Shown: piece by piece, positions 1 through 7,185 of the stretch
Layout of the letters: each line of letters begins with the position of its first letter
Position numbering within the stretch: position 1 is the stretch's first letter
Source: Clostridiales bacterium
GTDB taxonomy: Bacteria; Bacillota; Clostridia; Christensenellales; CAG-314
DNA length: 19,588 nucleotides
Reading direction: 5' to 3'
NCBI GenBank assembly: GCA_003537755.1
Contig: DPQS01000062.1
Location: 27,575 to 47,162 of the forward strand
Notes under the pieces: generated by a model
What the model saw: the letters and a program-made list of their open reading frames with translations, nothing else
Database searches by the model: none
What the model was told of the DNA's origin: nothing
Position numbers and translations under genes: made by a program

Positions 1-432
1 GGCGGGTTTGTGTGCGGCGCGAAAAAAGCCGTTCCGCTTGCCGTTGATATTTTCCCTTATCTTGCGGCGATGTTTATTATGGTAAACGCGCTTCGATTGA
101 GCGGCGTCGGAGCGTGGATTGTCAGTGTTCTTGCGCCGCCGTTCGGGCTTGTGGGGGTGCCGCCCGAGTTGGTGGAACTGATGCTGCTACGCCCCTTTTC
201 CGGCAGCGGAAGTCTTGCGATACTTTCCGACGTTTACGCGCGGTACGGCGCGGACAGTTACGTAGGACGGTGCGCAAGCGTCATTATGGGAAGTAGTGAA
301 ACAGTGTTTTACGTGGCTGCGGTGTATTTTGCGGGCACCGTGGTGAAACGCACGGGGTGGGCAGTGCCTATCGCGCTGTTTACCAATCTTGTCGGCGGCA
401 TTTGTGCGTGTTTACTGTGCCGTGTGATGTAA
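1..432 (+). CDS. spmB: Spore maturation protein B (SpmB), 3' part; 5' end outside window
   Basis: Membrane protein of the nucleoside-recognition/gate (SpmA-SpmB) family, which with SpmA is needed for full dehydration of the spore core and heat resistance. The reading frame is open from base 1, before the GTG at 10, so the gene starts upstream of the window. The 143 visible residues match the C-terminal part of a protein that is usually about 175 residues. Hallmarks are the segment LLRPFSGSGSLAILSD, then GRCASVIMGSSETVFYVAAV, the most conserved stretch of the family, followed by a last hydrophobic segment ending in LLCRVM. Several hydrophobic stretches fit a membrane protein. spmA would be expected immediately upstream. 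spoIIE follows after 155 bp on the same strand, so the two sporulation genes are neighbours but not tightly coupled. Identification is confident; only the length is incomplete. Confidence 0.9.
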   Translation, partial: GGFVCGAKKAVPLAVDIFPYLAAMFIMVNALRLSGVGAWIVSVLAPPFGLVGVPPELVELMLLRPFSGSGSLAILSDVYARYGADSYVGRCASVIMGSSETVFYVAAVYFAGTVVKRTGWAVPIALFTNLVGGICACLLCRVM

Positions 433-494
433 TCGATTTTTTGTTACGTAGTTGGATTTGATGTGCCAAACGGACGCACATGTCTTTTTGCCCG

Positions 495-511
495 TTCGAC
501 CAAAACCGACA
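495..511 (+). promoter_or_regulatory. Possible tandem 0A-like boxes upstream of spoIIE
   Basis: TTCGACC (495-501) and ACCGACA (505-511) match the Spo0A box in its TTCGACA orientation at 6 of 7 and 5 of 7 positions, and they are exactly 10 bp apart, one helical turn. In Bacillus spoIIE is activated by Spo0A~P together with sigma-A RNA polymerase through tandem 0A boxes, so the position fits. The motif is short and I could not place convincing -35 and -10 elements around it. This is a suggestion only. Confidence 0.25.
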
Positions 512-578
512 AATTGCACCAAACAAAGTTAATAATTTCGGTTGTACTCGGTGTACCATGGTAAAAAATCTTCCGTTT

Positions 579-582
579 GGAG
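579..582 (+). promoter_or_regulatory. Ribosome binding site that fixes the spoIIE start
   Basis: GGAG lies 5 bases before the ATG at 588. The in-frame ATGs at 480 and 558 have no comparable site. The ATG at 480 also sits in an inverted repeat (ATGTGC 461-466 with GCACAT 476-481), and using it would place the possible 0A boxes inside the coding region. 588 is therefore the best start. Confidence 0.65.
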
Positions 583-587
583 TTGCC

Positions 588-2843
588 ATGAAAAAGTTGA
601 CCGTGCAAACCACATTGATGTATGCCGTGTACACGGCGTTTGTGTTGCTGTCGCAAACGCTTGTCGGCGGCGCGCTGGCGTTCGGAATGTTTGTCGGCGC
701 ACTGTACAGTGCAAATCCGCTTGTCGCGGCCGTCGTTTACGTCGCTTCGGCTGTTTTGGGCGGAGGTGAATGCGTAATGCATGCGGCTGTCCGCGCGGCT
801 GTAATGCTGGCTTTCGTGCTTATTCACAAACTGGCAAAGCGCAAAATCGGCAAGGGTATGTTGCTGCTCTACATGGTACTGGCAAACGTGTTTTACGTTG
901 TTTTCGGCTTCGACGGTTACGCCGCCCTTGCGGAAAAGTTGATGCAAGTTGCCCTTGCGACGGCGTTTGCATACGTGTCTGTGTACATGCTGCGCGCCGT
1001 GTTTGTGCGTGGCATAAACTACAAACCCGCCTTTGACGAGCGCGTGTGCATTGCGTTGTTTGTGGTCGCGGCAAGTTTCTGCCTGGCAAAATACACGTTG
1101 TGGGGGTTGTGTCCGACATATTTTGTCGCGCCATTTGCAGTGCTGTTTTGCGCGTGTGCGCTTGACGACAGAACAACGCTTGTGTGCGGCAGTCTTGTCG
1201 GCGTTGGGCATTTGCTTGCGACGGGAACGTTCGAGTGCTGCGTGTTTTGCGTGATTGTTGCCGTTTGCGCAGTAACTCTCGGCAAGTTGAACAGGTACGT
1301 TGCAGCCGTTTCGGTGTTGTGCGCAGACATTGTGCTGAGTTACTTTTTCAATCTGCACGGGCGGTTCGACACGATAGTTTTTGTGCCGACAGCCGTTTCG
1401 GTGTTGGTATTTGTCGTCATTCCGGGCGGCGTGTACAGACATATCCGCGACTGTGCTTACGGCGGTGCGGAACTGTACCTCAGCCGCAGCGTAACGCAAA
1501 AATTAGGTGTAGCAATGTCACGCCGTTTGTACCGTCTGTCGGACATTTTCCTTACTATGCGCAATGCGTTCTATTCCGTTTCGCAGGAGCGTGTAACTGC
1601 CGGACAGGCACAGAACGCCATGGTCAGACAGGTGTCTGAGAGTGTTTGCATAGACTGCGAACAGCGTAACAAATGTTGGCGTGAAAACATACAAGATACC
1701 GAACAAAGCCTGTTAAATATGACAGTTTGCGCAGTTAAACGCGGTAAGTGCAGCATACTTGATGTACCGCAGGGATTGTCCGTGCGGTGCGACCGTGTGT
1801 CGCGCGTTATTTCGGAAATCAACGGGCAGGCAAAAAGTTACGCCGAGTACGTGTCCCGCGTCGAGCAATCGGACAGCAGTCGCACGCTTGTTGCCGAACA
1901 GATGGGCGGCGTGTCGGGTCTGCTTATGAAACTTGCCGCAGACTGCAAGGAACGCGCCGTGTCGGACAGCGACAGAGAAACGGAACTTGTCGAGCGGTTG
2001 GTATTCCACAACGTGATGTGCATCGGCTCGACGGTAATAAGACAAAACGGCATGTTGTCGGCGTACGTTACCGTTTCGGCGAAGGACGACTGCACGGACG
2101 TCATCGAGCAGGTTGCGTCGGGAGTGCTCGGGTCGCCCATGATTGTGGAACGTGTTGAAGCGACGGACAGTGCCGAGTGGCACAACGTGATTTTGTCCGC
2201 CAAGCCGCGCTTCGAAGTCAGTTACGGCATTGCCTCGGCAGTCAAGGACGGCAACGACATCGGCGGCGACACGCACACGGTGCTTCGTACGGACAACGGC
2301 AAGTGTATACTTGCGCTGTGCGACGGCATGGGCAGCGGACAAAAGGCGGAAGAAATGTCGTCGACGGCAATAGGGTTGGTGGAAAGTTTTTACCGCGCAG
2401 GGTTTGACAACGACGTGATACTGACCTGCGTAAACAAACTGCTGACGGGTTGCGGCAACGAAGTTTTTTGCGCGGTGGACATGGTTGTGCTTGACCTGTA
2501 CAACGGACTTGCCGACTTCATCAAGTTGGGCGCGACTAGCGGAATAGTGCGCTGCGGCGACAAGGTGGAAATCGTAGCAGGCAGCAGTCTGCCGCTGGGC
2601 GTGTTGGAAGAAATGCGCCCGTCCGTGACGAAAAAGGCACTTGGCGACGGCGACGTTGTGGTGCTTGTCACCGACGGCGTTACCGATTGCTTCCGCGAGG
2701 CAAACGCACTTGCGACGGCGTTCAGTCAGTGCACCGTCACCAATCCGCAAAGTATGGCGGAAGATATTTTGTCCAAGGCAATGGCAATTTGCAAAAATCA
2801 TCCTGCGGACGACATGACGGTGCTTGTCGCCAAAATAAACTAA
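588..2843 (+). CDS. spoIIE: Stage II sporulation protein E, membrane-bound PP2C-type phosphatase
   Basis: SpoIIE dephosphorylates the anti-anti-sigma factor SpoIIAA, which frees sigma-F in the forespore. It also takes part in polar septum formation with FtsZ. The product is 751 residues from the ATG at 588 (Bacillus SpoIIE is about 830). Residues 1 to about 300 are a run of hydrophobic segments, matching the multi-pass N-terminal domain. A central cytoplasmic region follows with Cys354-x2-Cys357-x5-Cys363-Trp, a cysteine pattern I recall from other SpoIIE proteins. The C-terminal PP2C domain (about 530-751) shows the metal-binding motif CDGMGSG with Asp579, then VTDGVTD with Asp696 and Asp700, and ends in ADDMTVLV with Asp741 and Asp742, so the phosphatase looks active. 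A longer form starting at 480 is possible but lacks a ribosome site. The GlmU-like gene begins 42 bp downstream with no terminator between. Confidence 0.95.
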   Translation: MKKLTVQTTLMYAVYTAFVLLSQTLVGGALAFGMFVGALYSANPLVAAVVYVASAVLGGGECVMHAAVRAAVMLAFVLIHKLAKRKIGKGMLLLYMVLANVFYVVFGFDGYAALAEKLMQVALATAFAYVSVYMLRAVFVRGINYKPAFDERVCIALFVVAASFCLAKYTLWGLCPTYFVAPFAVLFCACALDDRTTLVCGSLVGVGHLLATGTFECCVFCVIVAVCAVTLGKLNRYVAAVSVLCADIVLSYFFNLHGRFDTIVFVPTAVSVLVFVVIPGGVYRHIRDCAYGGAELYLSRSVTQKLGVAMSRRLYRLSDIFLTMRNAFYSVSQERVTAGQAQNAMVRQVSESVCIDCEQRNKCWRENIQDTEQSLLNMTVCAVKRGKCSILDVPQGLSVRCDRVSRVISEINGQAKSYAEYVSRVEQSDSSRTLVAEQMGGVSGLLMKLAADCKERAVSDSDRETELVERLVFHNVMCIGSTVIRQNGMLSAYVTVSAKDDCTDVIEQVASGVLGSPMIVERVEATDSAEWHNVILSAKPRFEVSYGIASAVKDGNDIGGDTHTVLRTDNGKCILALCDGMGSGQKAEEMSSTAIGLVESFYRAGFDNDVILTCVNKLLTGCGNEVFCAVDMVVLDLYNGLADFIKLGATSGIVRCGDKVEIVAGSSLPLGVLEEMRPSVTKKALGDGDVVVLVTDGVTDCFREANALATAFSQCTVTNPQSMAEDILSKAMAICKNHPADDMTVLVAKIN

Positions 2844-2873
2844 ACATAGTAATAATATTCTGATAAGAAAAAT

Positions 2874-2879
2874 AAGGAG
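2874..2879 (+). promoter_or_regulatory. Ribosome binding site for the GlmU-like gene; selects a GTG start
   Basis: AAGGAG lies 6 bases before the GTG at 2886, the only start in frame with the acetyltransferase at this position. An ATG at 2884 overlaps that GTG in another frame, 4 bases from the same site, and would give only a 22-codon peptide. Confidence 0.75.
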
Positions 2880-2885
2880 TAGTAT

Positions 2886-3488
2886 GTGTACGAAATCGAC
2901 CCGTCCGTGGTGGTGGAAGATGGCGCGACTATCGAGCCGTTCGCCGTCATAAAAGGGCGCAGCGTGCTTAAAAAGGGTTGCGTTGTGGGCAGTTTTTCCT
3001 ACGTCGAGGATTCCGTAATAGGCAAAAACACCGTCGTCAGGTCTTCGCGTATTTGCGGTAGCACTGTCGGCGACAATTGCACTGTGGGGCCCGACGCTCA
3101 TTTGCGCAACAACGCCCGTGTGGGTGACGGCTGCCGCATAGGCAACTTTGTGGAAATCAAAAACAGCACTCTTGAAAGCGGCGTAAAGGCGGCACACCTC
3201 AGTTACATCGGTGACGCGACCGTCGGCGCAAATACAAACGTCGGGTGCGGCGTGATTTTTGTCAATTACGACGGCAAGGAAAAACATCGCACGACCGTAG
3301 GCAAAAATTGTTTTATCGGCTGCAACAGCAACCTTGTCGCGCCGCTTACGATGGGGGACGACTGCTTTGTCGCATGCGGAACGACGGTAAACAAGGACGT
3401 GGAAAGCGGCTCGTTTCTTATCGGCCGCAGTTACCTGACTGTAAAGGAAAACCGCGCGCACAAATATCTTACAAAAAGTCGCGAATAA
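2886..3488 (+). CDS. Stand-alone GlmU-type acetyltransferase (left-handed beta-helix), lacking the uridylyltransferase domain
   Basis: The 200-residue product corresponds only to the C-terminal half of bifunctional GlmU, the half that acetylates glucosamine-1-phosphate with acetyl-CoA on the way to UDP-GlcNAc. Hexapeptide repeats fill the chain. Active-site residues known from E. coli GlmU all appear at a constant offset of 259: Arg74 (R333), Lys92 (K351), His104 (catalytic H363), Tyr107 (Y366), Asn127 (N386), Lys133 (K392) and Arg181 (R440). The domain is thus colinear with GlmU without indels and looks catalytically competent. The N-terminal pyrophosphorylase domain (about 250 residues) is absent, and no remnant lies in the 42 bp between spoIIE and this gene. 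Either a separate uridylyltransferase exists elsewhere, or this is a paralogue acting on another sugar phosphate. The domain assignment is sure; the physiological substrate is inferred. Confidence 0.85.
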   Translation: MYEIDPSVVVEDGATIEPFAVIKGRSVLKKGCVVGSFSYVEDSVIGKNTVVRSSRICGSTVGDNCTVGPDAHLRNNARVGDGCRIGNFVEIKNSTLESGVKAAHLSYIGDATVGANTNVGCGVIFVNYDGKEKHRTTVGKNCFIGCNSNLVAPLTMGDDCFVACGTTVNKDVESGSFLIGRSYLTVKENRAHKYLTKSRE

Positions 3489-3499
3489 ATTTCGGCATA

Positions 3500-3528
3500 T
3501 TGACAGCGTTGCCGCAAAATAGTATAAT
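3500..3528 (+). promoter_or_regulatory. Perfect-consensus sigma-A promoter upstream of addB
   Basis: TTGACA (3500-3505), a 17-bp spacer and TATAAT (3523-3528) match the sigma-A consensus at all 12 hexamer positions. Transcription should start near 3535. The -35 box begins only 11 bp after the stop codon of the GlmU-like gene, with no terminator between, so addB may also be reached by read-through. Confidence 0.85.
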
Positions 3529-3534
3529 AATTGC

Positions 3535-3707
3535 ATCGAGTTTTCTCGGGCGGCGGTTGGTTCCTTGGCAGGTCGTCTGCCCGACATTGCAAACGTTTGC
3601 TTTCGCAGGTGTACATTTCGTCCGTCGGCGGTTCTTGTCGTGCATACGGCTTAAACAAAAACGACGAGGCGGAATGCGCCCCGCCCTGGCGTTTGTCGGA
3701 GATACAA
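3535..3707 (+). ncRNA. Candidate structured 5' leader RNA of addB
   Basis: The predicted leader is about 170 nt and can fold by eye into a closed multi-branch structure. A closing stem pairs 3548-3557 with 3678-3686 (9 bp, one bulged C). Inside are a hairpin GGCAG/CTGCC (3567-3571 with 3577-3581, loop GTCGT), a perfect 12-bp palindrome GCAAACGTTTGC (3589-3600), and a stem CTTGTCGT/ACGACGAG (3634-3641 with 3661-3668, one G-U pair). The addB ribosome site (3698) lies just outside the closing stem. No T-run follows, so it looks like a leader rather than a terminated small RNA. I do not recognise a known RNA family; motifs of SRP RNA, tmRNA and RNase P are absent. Reading frames through this stretch do not resemble any protein. 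Confidence 0.4.
3698..3701 (+). promoter_or_regulatory. Ribosome binding site that fixes the addB start
   Basis: GGAG lies 6 bases before the ATG at 3708. The frame stays open upstream to a TTG at 3531, but that codon is at the transcription start region and the extra 59 residues do not match AddB. Confidence 0.75.
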
Positions 3708-6700
3708 ATGATAACCATTTACAAAACCAACACGTTTAAGGACGCGGCGCGATACGTCTGCGACATCGTTAAACGCGTGGACAAAACCAATCTCAGCGTT
3801 ACGCACACGGTAATTGTGCCTGACCGCGCCAGCATGGAAGCCGAGCGCGCGCTTCTTGCTGCCGTAAAGGGCAGTTTCAATGCGCAGGTGCGCACTTTCA
3901 GACGGCTTGCCGCAGACATTCTGCCGCATACCGAGTACCTGAGTAAAGCCGCCGGCGTAATGGCTTTGTCAGGTATCATTGCCGACAATGCCGACAAAAT
4001 GAAGTGCTTTACAAAGGGCACGGACACTACGGGTTTCGTGTCCGACATGTACGACGTAATCGGCACGATGAAGTACTGTCGCGTGTCGCCCGAACGGCTG
4101 CTAAGCGACGATTTGCCACGCGGCGTACGTGCAAAAGCCGCCGATATCGCCCTGCTGTACAAGGCATATTTGCAGTACACCGACGGGCGTTTTGCGGACA
4201 GTGCAGACAAACTGGAAATGCTTGTTTCGGCGATTGCCGAGTCTGAATTTGTCAAAAACGGCTTCTTCTATTTGTACGACTTCGACAACTTTTCCGCGCA
4301 GGAACTTGCCATTGTCGAACAACTTGCGCGTCACGCAAAGGGCGTTGTGGTCGCTTGTTGCGTGGGTGAAGGGTATTCCGACAGATATTTGTATCTGAAC
4401 GACATTTTTAACGGCGTAATGCAGATATGTACAACTAACGGCATTAAACCACTTGTAGTGGACGGTTCAAGGACGTTTAACAACGCATGTGCAAAGCAGC
4501 TTGGAACGCATATGTTTCGCTACGACAATGCCGCGCCCGTGGAATGCGGTGATTTTGTCGAACTTTACCGCGCCACAACCCGTGTAAATGAGGTGTACGC
4601 GCTTGCCTGCCGTGTGCAGAAATACGTGCGCGATGGCGGCCGTTTCCGCGACGTGTACGTGGTGACCAGCGACGTAAACAAGTACTCAAATGCCGTCAGC
4701 ACGGTGTTCGACGAGTTTAATATTCCGTATTTTTGCGACAAGCAGTACTCGCTTGCCGAACACCCCTACGCGAGGTTTGTTGCCGACTTTATCGCAGTAT
4801 GCCGCAACAACTGTAAGTTGAGTTCGGTGCTTAATTTTGTCAAAAACTATCTGTACCGCAGGTTTGCCGGCGGCAATCCCGACGCGGTGTACAATTTTGA
4901 AAACTTTTGTCTGAAGTACAATGCGAGTTTCAACTACGAACGTTTTCCTCTCGGTCACGACGACCCCGATTTTGCCGTCGCCGACGAGTTCCGTAAGGCG
5001 TTTTGGACGTTTTACAACAAGTTTGCTTTTGCGCAAAATGCTACCGGTGCGGAATACGTCGCGGCGGTGCGCAACCTGATTGCCGAAAGCAACCTTGACA
5101 GGCGCAACAACACATTCGCCGACGAACAGGACGCACGTGCCGAACAGGACAACGTGGTCGATGCCGAACAGCAAAGCCAGGCAAAGGTCACAAGACAGGT
5201 TGCGGCAAAGTACATGCAGGTACTTGCTCAGGCAGAAGCGGTGCTTGGCGACCGTCCGATGAAACTGGACGACTTTGCCAGAACTCTTGCCGGCGCGGTT
5301 GCGGCAGTCAATGTGTCGGTACTTCCTGTGACAAACGACTGCGTTGTGTTTGCCAACATGGCTAAGGCGCGCAAACATGACATAAAATTTTTGGCGTTGC
5401 TGGGTGCAAACTACGGCGCAATGCCCATTGTCAAGGGCGAGGGCAAACTGCTTAACGACAAAAACATCGCCGACTTGTGCAAGGCAGGGGTAAACGTCGA
5501 ACCGCAGATGTTTGTGGAAAACAAGCGCGAGCGTTTCAGTCTGTTTCAACTGATGCTGGAACCGACGGACAAACTGTACGTGAGTTACGCGTTGACGGAC
5601 GGATCCGACAGCCTTACGCCGTCGCCGATAGTCGCCGAGTTGACGTCGCTGTTTACGCAAAACGGCAAATCTCTTGCGCCCGCCGACATTGCCGACGAAG
5701 AAGTGTATTCTCCAAAGCAGGGACTTGCCAAAGTTGTCGCCGCCAAAAGGCGCAAACTTGACAAACAAGCCGTCAACATGCCTGCGTTCGATGTGTTGTG
5801 TAAGCATTTCGGCGCGGAGATAGACAAGTTTGTGTACGGCAAGGACGGAATGGCGGTGCGCGTGGATCGCGGAACGGAATTGTATCTCAAAAACTCCACC
5901 ACGAGCGTAAGCCAATTGACGGACTTTTTCAAGTGTCCGTATCGTTTCTTCGTACAGTACGGCCTCAACGTCAAGCCGAGAGTGGTTGCGGAACTGAAAA
6001 CCGCCGACCTTGGTAACATTCTGCACGCCGTACTGGAAAACTACGTCAGAAACATCGACCTTGCCGAAACGGACGAACAAACGGCAGAGCGTGCAAGCGC
6101 GCTGTATGACGAGGTGTTGTCCGACGACTTTTACAGGGCGATACGCCGCGACGAACAGATGGCGGGAATTCTCAGACAACTTCGCCGCGAGAGTGTGCGT
6201 ATGTGCAAGGTCGTCAAGGGGCAACTTAACAATTCCGACTTTGTAAACTTTGCCTGCGAACTTAGTTTTGCCGACGGTGCCGATGTGCCTGCGGTAAAGG
6301 TGGCGTTTGACGGCGGAGAGTTTAATCTTGTCGGAAAAATCGACCGCGTGGACAAACACGGCGACGACTATGTTGTAATAGACTACAAAAGCGGTGCGGG
6401 CGCGGCGCATTACACCGAAAAGGATTTGTATATCGGTCACAAAATGCAACTGCTGGTGTACCTTAAGGCAGTAAAAACGGCATACGGATTTAACCCCGTC
6501 GGGTTTTACTACTTTAATATACACGACAACTTTACCGACATCGACGAAGCAAAAGTGTACGTGTACAACGGGCGCACCGTGGACAGTGTAGAAGTCGCCG
6601 CCGCGTTGGACAATGACTTGCGTGAAACGGGTAAAAGCCGTACGCTTGGACTTCGCCTGAAAAAGGACGGCTCTTTTTTCGCGACAAAAAGCGTGATAAA

Positions 6701-6923
6701 CTCCGCGCAGATTGCCAACCAGTCGGAGTACGCCGTGCGAATGATTCGCGGTGCAGGCAACCTCATGAAACAAGGCTATGCCGCCGTTTCGCCCTACAAG
6801 GACGAGTGCAGATATTGCGACTACAAGTGCATTTGCGACTACGGCGAAGCAATAAACGAGGGCGAGCGCGAAGTTTCGGGCGACGTTACGGCGGACACCG
6901 TTTCCGATGCGCTGGAGGAATAG
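3708..6923 (+). CDS. addB: AddB subunit of the AddAB helicase-nuclease
   Basis: AddB pairs with AddA to process double-strand DNA ends for homologous recombination; it provides one nuclease domain and recognises Chi. The product is 1071 residues (Bacillus AddB 1166). The N-terminus runs through TVIVPDRASMEAE, VRTFRRLA and a region typical of the inactive helicase-like fold. The C-terminal nuclease has Asp879, Asp892-Tyr-Lys894 (VVIDYKSG) and Gln914-Tyr918. Iron-sulphur ligands are Cys743 (FKCPYRFF), Cys1034, Cys1037 and Cys1043, giving the C-x2-C-x5-C spacing of Bacillus AddB. The oddity is the extreme N-terminus: where AddB has a P-loop GxxGxGK[ST], this protein reads MITIYKTNTFKDAAR, so ATP binding by AddB is probably lost, as in RexB. 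A strong terminator follows. The partner addA lies about 9 kb downstream instead of next door. Confidence 0.92.
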   Translation: MITIYKTNTFKDAARYVCDIVKRVDKTNLSVTHTVIVPDRASMEAERALLAAVKGSFNAQVRTFRRLAADILPHTEYLSKAAGVMALSGIIADNADKMKCFTKGTDTTGFVSDMYDVIGTMKYCRVSPERLLSDDLPRGVRAKAADIALLYKAYLQYTDGRFADSADKLEMLVSAIAESEFVKNGFFYLYDFDNFSAQELAIVEQLARHAKGVVVACCVGEGYSDRYLYLNDIFNGVMQICTTNGIKPLVVDGSRTFNNACAKQLGTHMFRYDNAAPVECGDFVELYRATTRVNEVYALACRVQKYVRDGGRFRDVYVVTSDVNKYSNAVSTVFDEFNIPYFCDKQYSLAEHPYARFVADFIAVCRNNCKLSSVLNFVKNYLYRRFAGGNPDAVYNFENFCLKYNASFNYERFPLGHDDPDFAVADEFRKAFWTFYNKFAFAQNATGAEYVAAVRNLIAESNLDRRNNTFADEQDARAEQDNVVDAEQQSQAKVTRQVAAKYMQVLAQAEAVLGDRPMKLDDFARTLAGAVAAVNVSVLPVTNDCVVFANMAKARKHDIKFLALLGANYGAMPIVKGEGKLLNDKNIADLCKAGVNVEPQMFVENKRERFSLFQLMLEPTDKLYVSYALTDGSDSLTPSPIVAELTSLFTQNGKSLAPADIADEEVYSPKQGLAKVVAAKRRKLDKQAVNMPAFDVLCKHFGAEIDKFVYGKDGMAVRVDRGTELYLKNSTTSVSQLTDFFKCPYRFFVQYGLNVKPRVVAELKTADLGNILHAVLENYVRNIDLAETDEQTAERASALYDEVLSDDFYRAIRRDEQMAGILRQLRRESVRMCKVVKGQLNNSDFVNFACELSFADGADVPAVKVAFDGGEFNLVGKIDRVDKHGDDYVVIDYKSGAGAAHYTEKDLYIGHKMQLLVYLKAVKTAYGFNPVGFYYFNIHDNFTDIDEAKVYVYNGRTVDSVEVAAALDNDLRETGKSRTLGLRLKKDGSFFATKSVINSAQIANQSEYAVRMIRGAGNLMKQGYAAVSPYKDECRYCDYKCICDYGEAINEGEREVSGDVTADTVSDALEE

Positions 6924-6952
6924 AAATAAACGACGGACGAATAGAAATAAAC
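6918..6952 (+). repeat. 14-bp direct repeat spanning the addB stop codon
   Basis: GAATAGAAATAAAC occurs at 6918-6931 and again at 6939-6952. The first copy includes the addB TAG. It looks like a short local duplication; no function is evident. Confidence 0.7.
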
Positions 6953-6965
6953 ATTGTAAATACTG

Positions 6966-6999
6966 AATCGGTTGCTTTGAAGCAGCCGATTTTTTTTTT
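6966..6999 (+). terminator. Rho-independent terminator after addB
   Basis: A 10-bp stem, AATCGGTTGC (6966-6975) with GCAGCCGATT (6982-6991), has one T-G pair and the loop TTTGAA. It runs into an unbroken T tract to 6999. It should end addB transcription 43 bases after the stop codon. Confidence 0.93.
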
Positions 7000-7132
7000 G
7001 CGGTAAAGTTGTGTCTGAAAATAATGGCTCTTGTTTGCCGTCATACTCTCGGAAATATTTGCCGACGACAAAGGAAGAACAACGGTCGGCTCTGATTTGT
7101 TCCGTAGTGCAAAGCTTTGTCTGTCTGAAGTA

Positions 7133-7185
7133 TCACATTTGAACGACAAAAAGTAGCAATTTTGAAAAGAAAGTATCAAATGTGA
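7133..7185. repeat. Perfect 10-bp inverted repeat
   Basis: TCACATTTGA (7133-7142) and TCAAATGTGA (7176-7185) are exact reverse complements separated by 33 bp. Each arm is also preceded by AAGTA. It could be a stem-loop of an untranslated RNA, a paired binding site, or the end of a small repeat element. Confidence 0.6.

Noticed and set aside
444..1499. Long open frames on the - strand opposite spoIIE, and similar ones opposite addB (4686-6773) and addA (16585-19374).
   Set aside because: They mirror real genes in strongly codon-biased sequence, are rich in Arg, His, Cys and Val without domains, and lack ribosome sites.
3589..3600. Palindrome GCAAACGTTTGC as a repressor operator.
   Set aside because: It lies about 55 bases inside the transcript and within a larger set of RNA stems, so a leader hairpin is the simpler reading, although an operator is not excluded.
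3531..3707. In-frame N-terminal extension of AddB from a TTG at 3531, containing FLGRSSARHCKR, which looks vaguely like a P-loop.
   Set aside because: The TTG lies at the predicted transcription start, the stretch has no GxxGxGK[ST], and about 40 residues would separate it from the true first strand. The GGAG-ATG at 3708 aligns in length with AddB.
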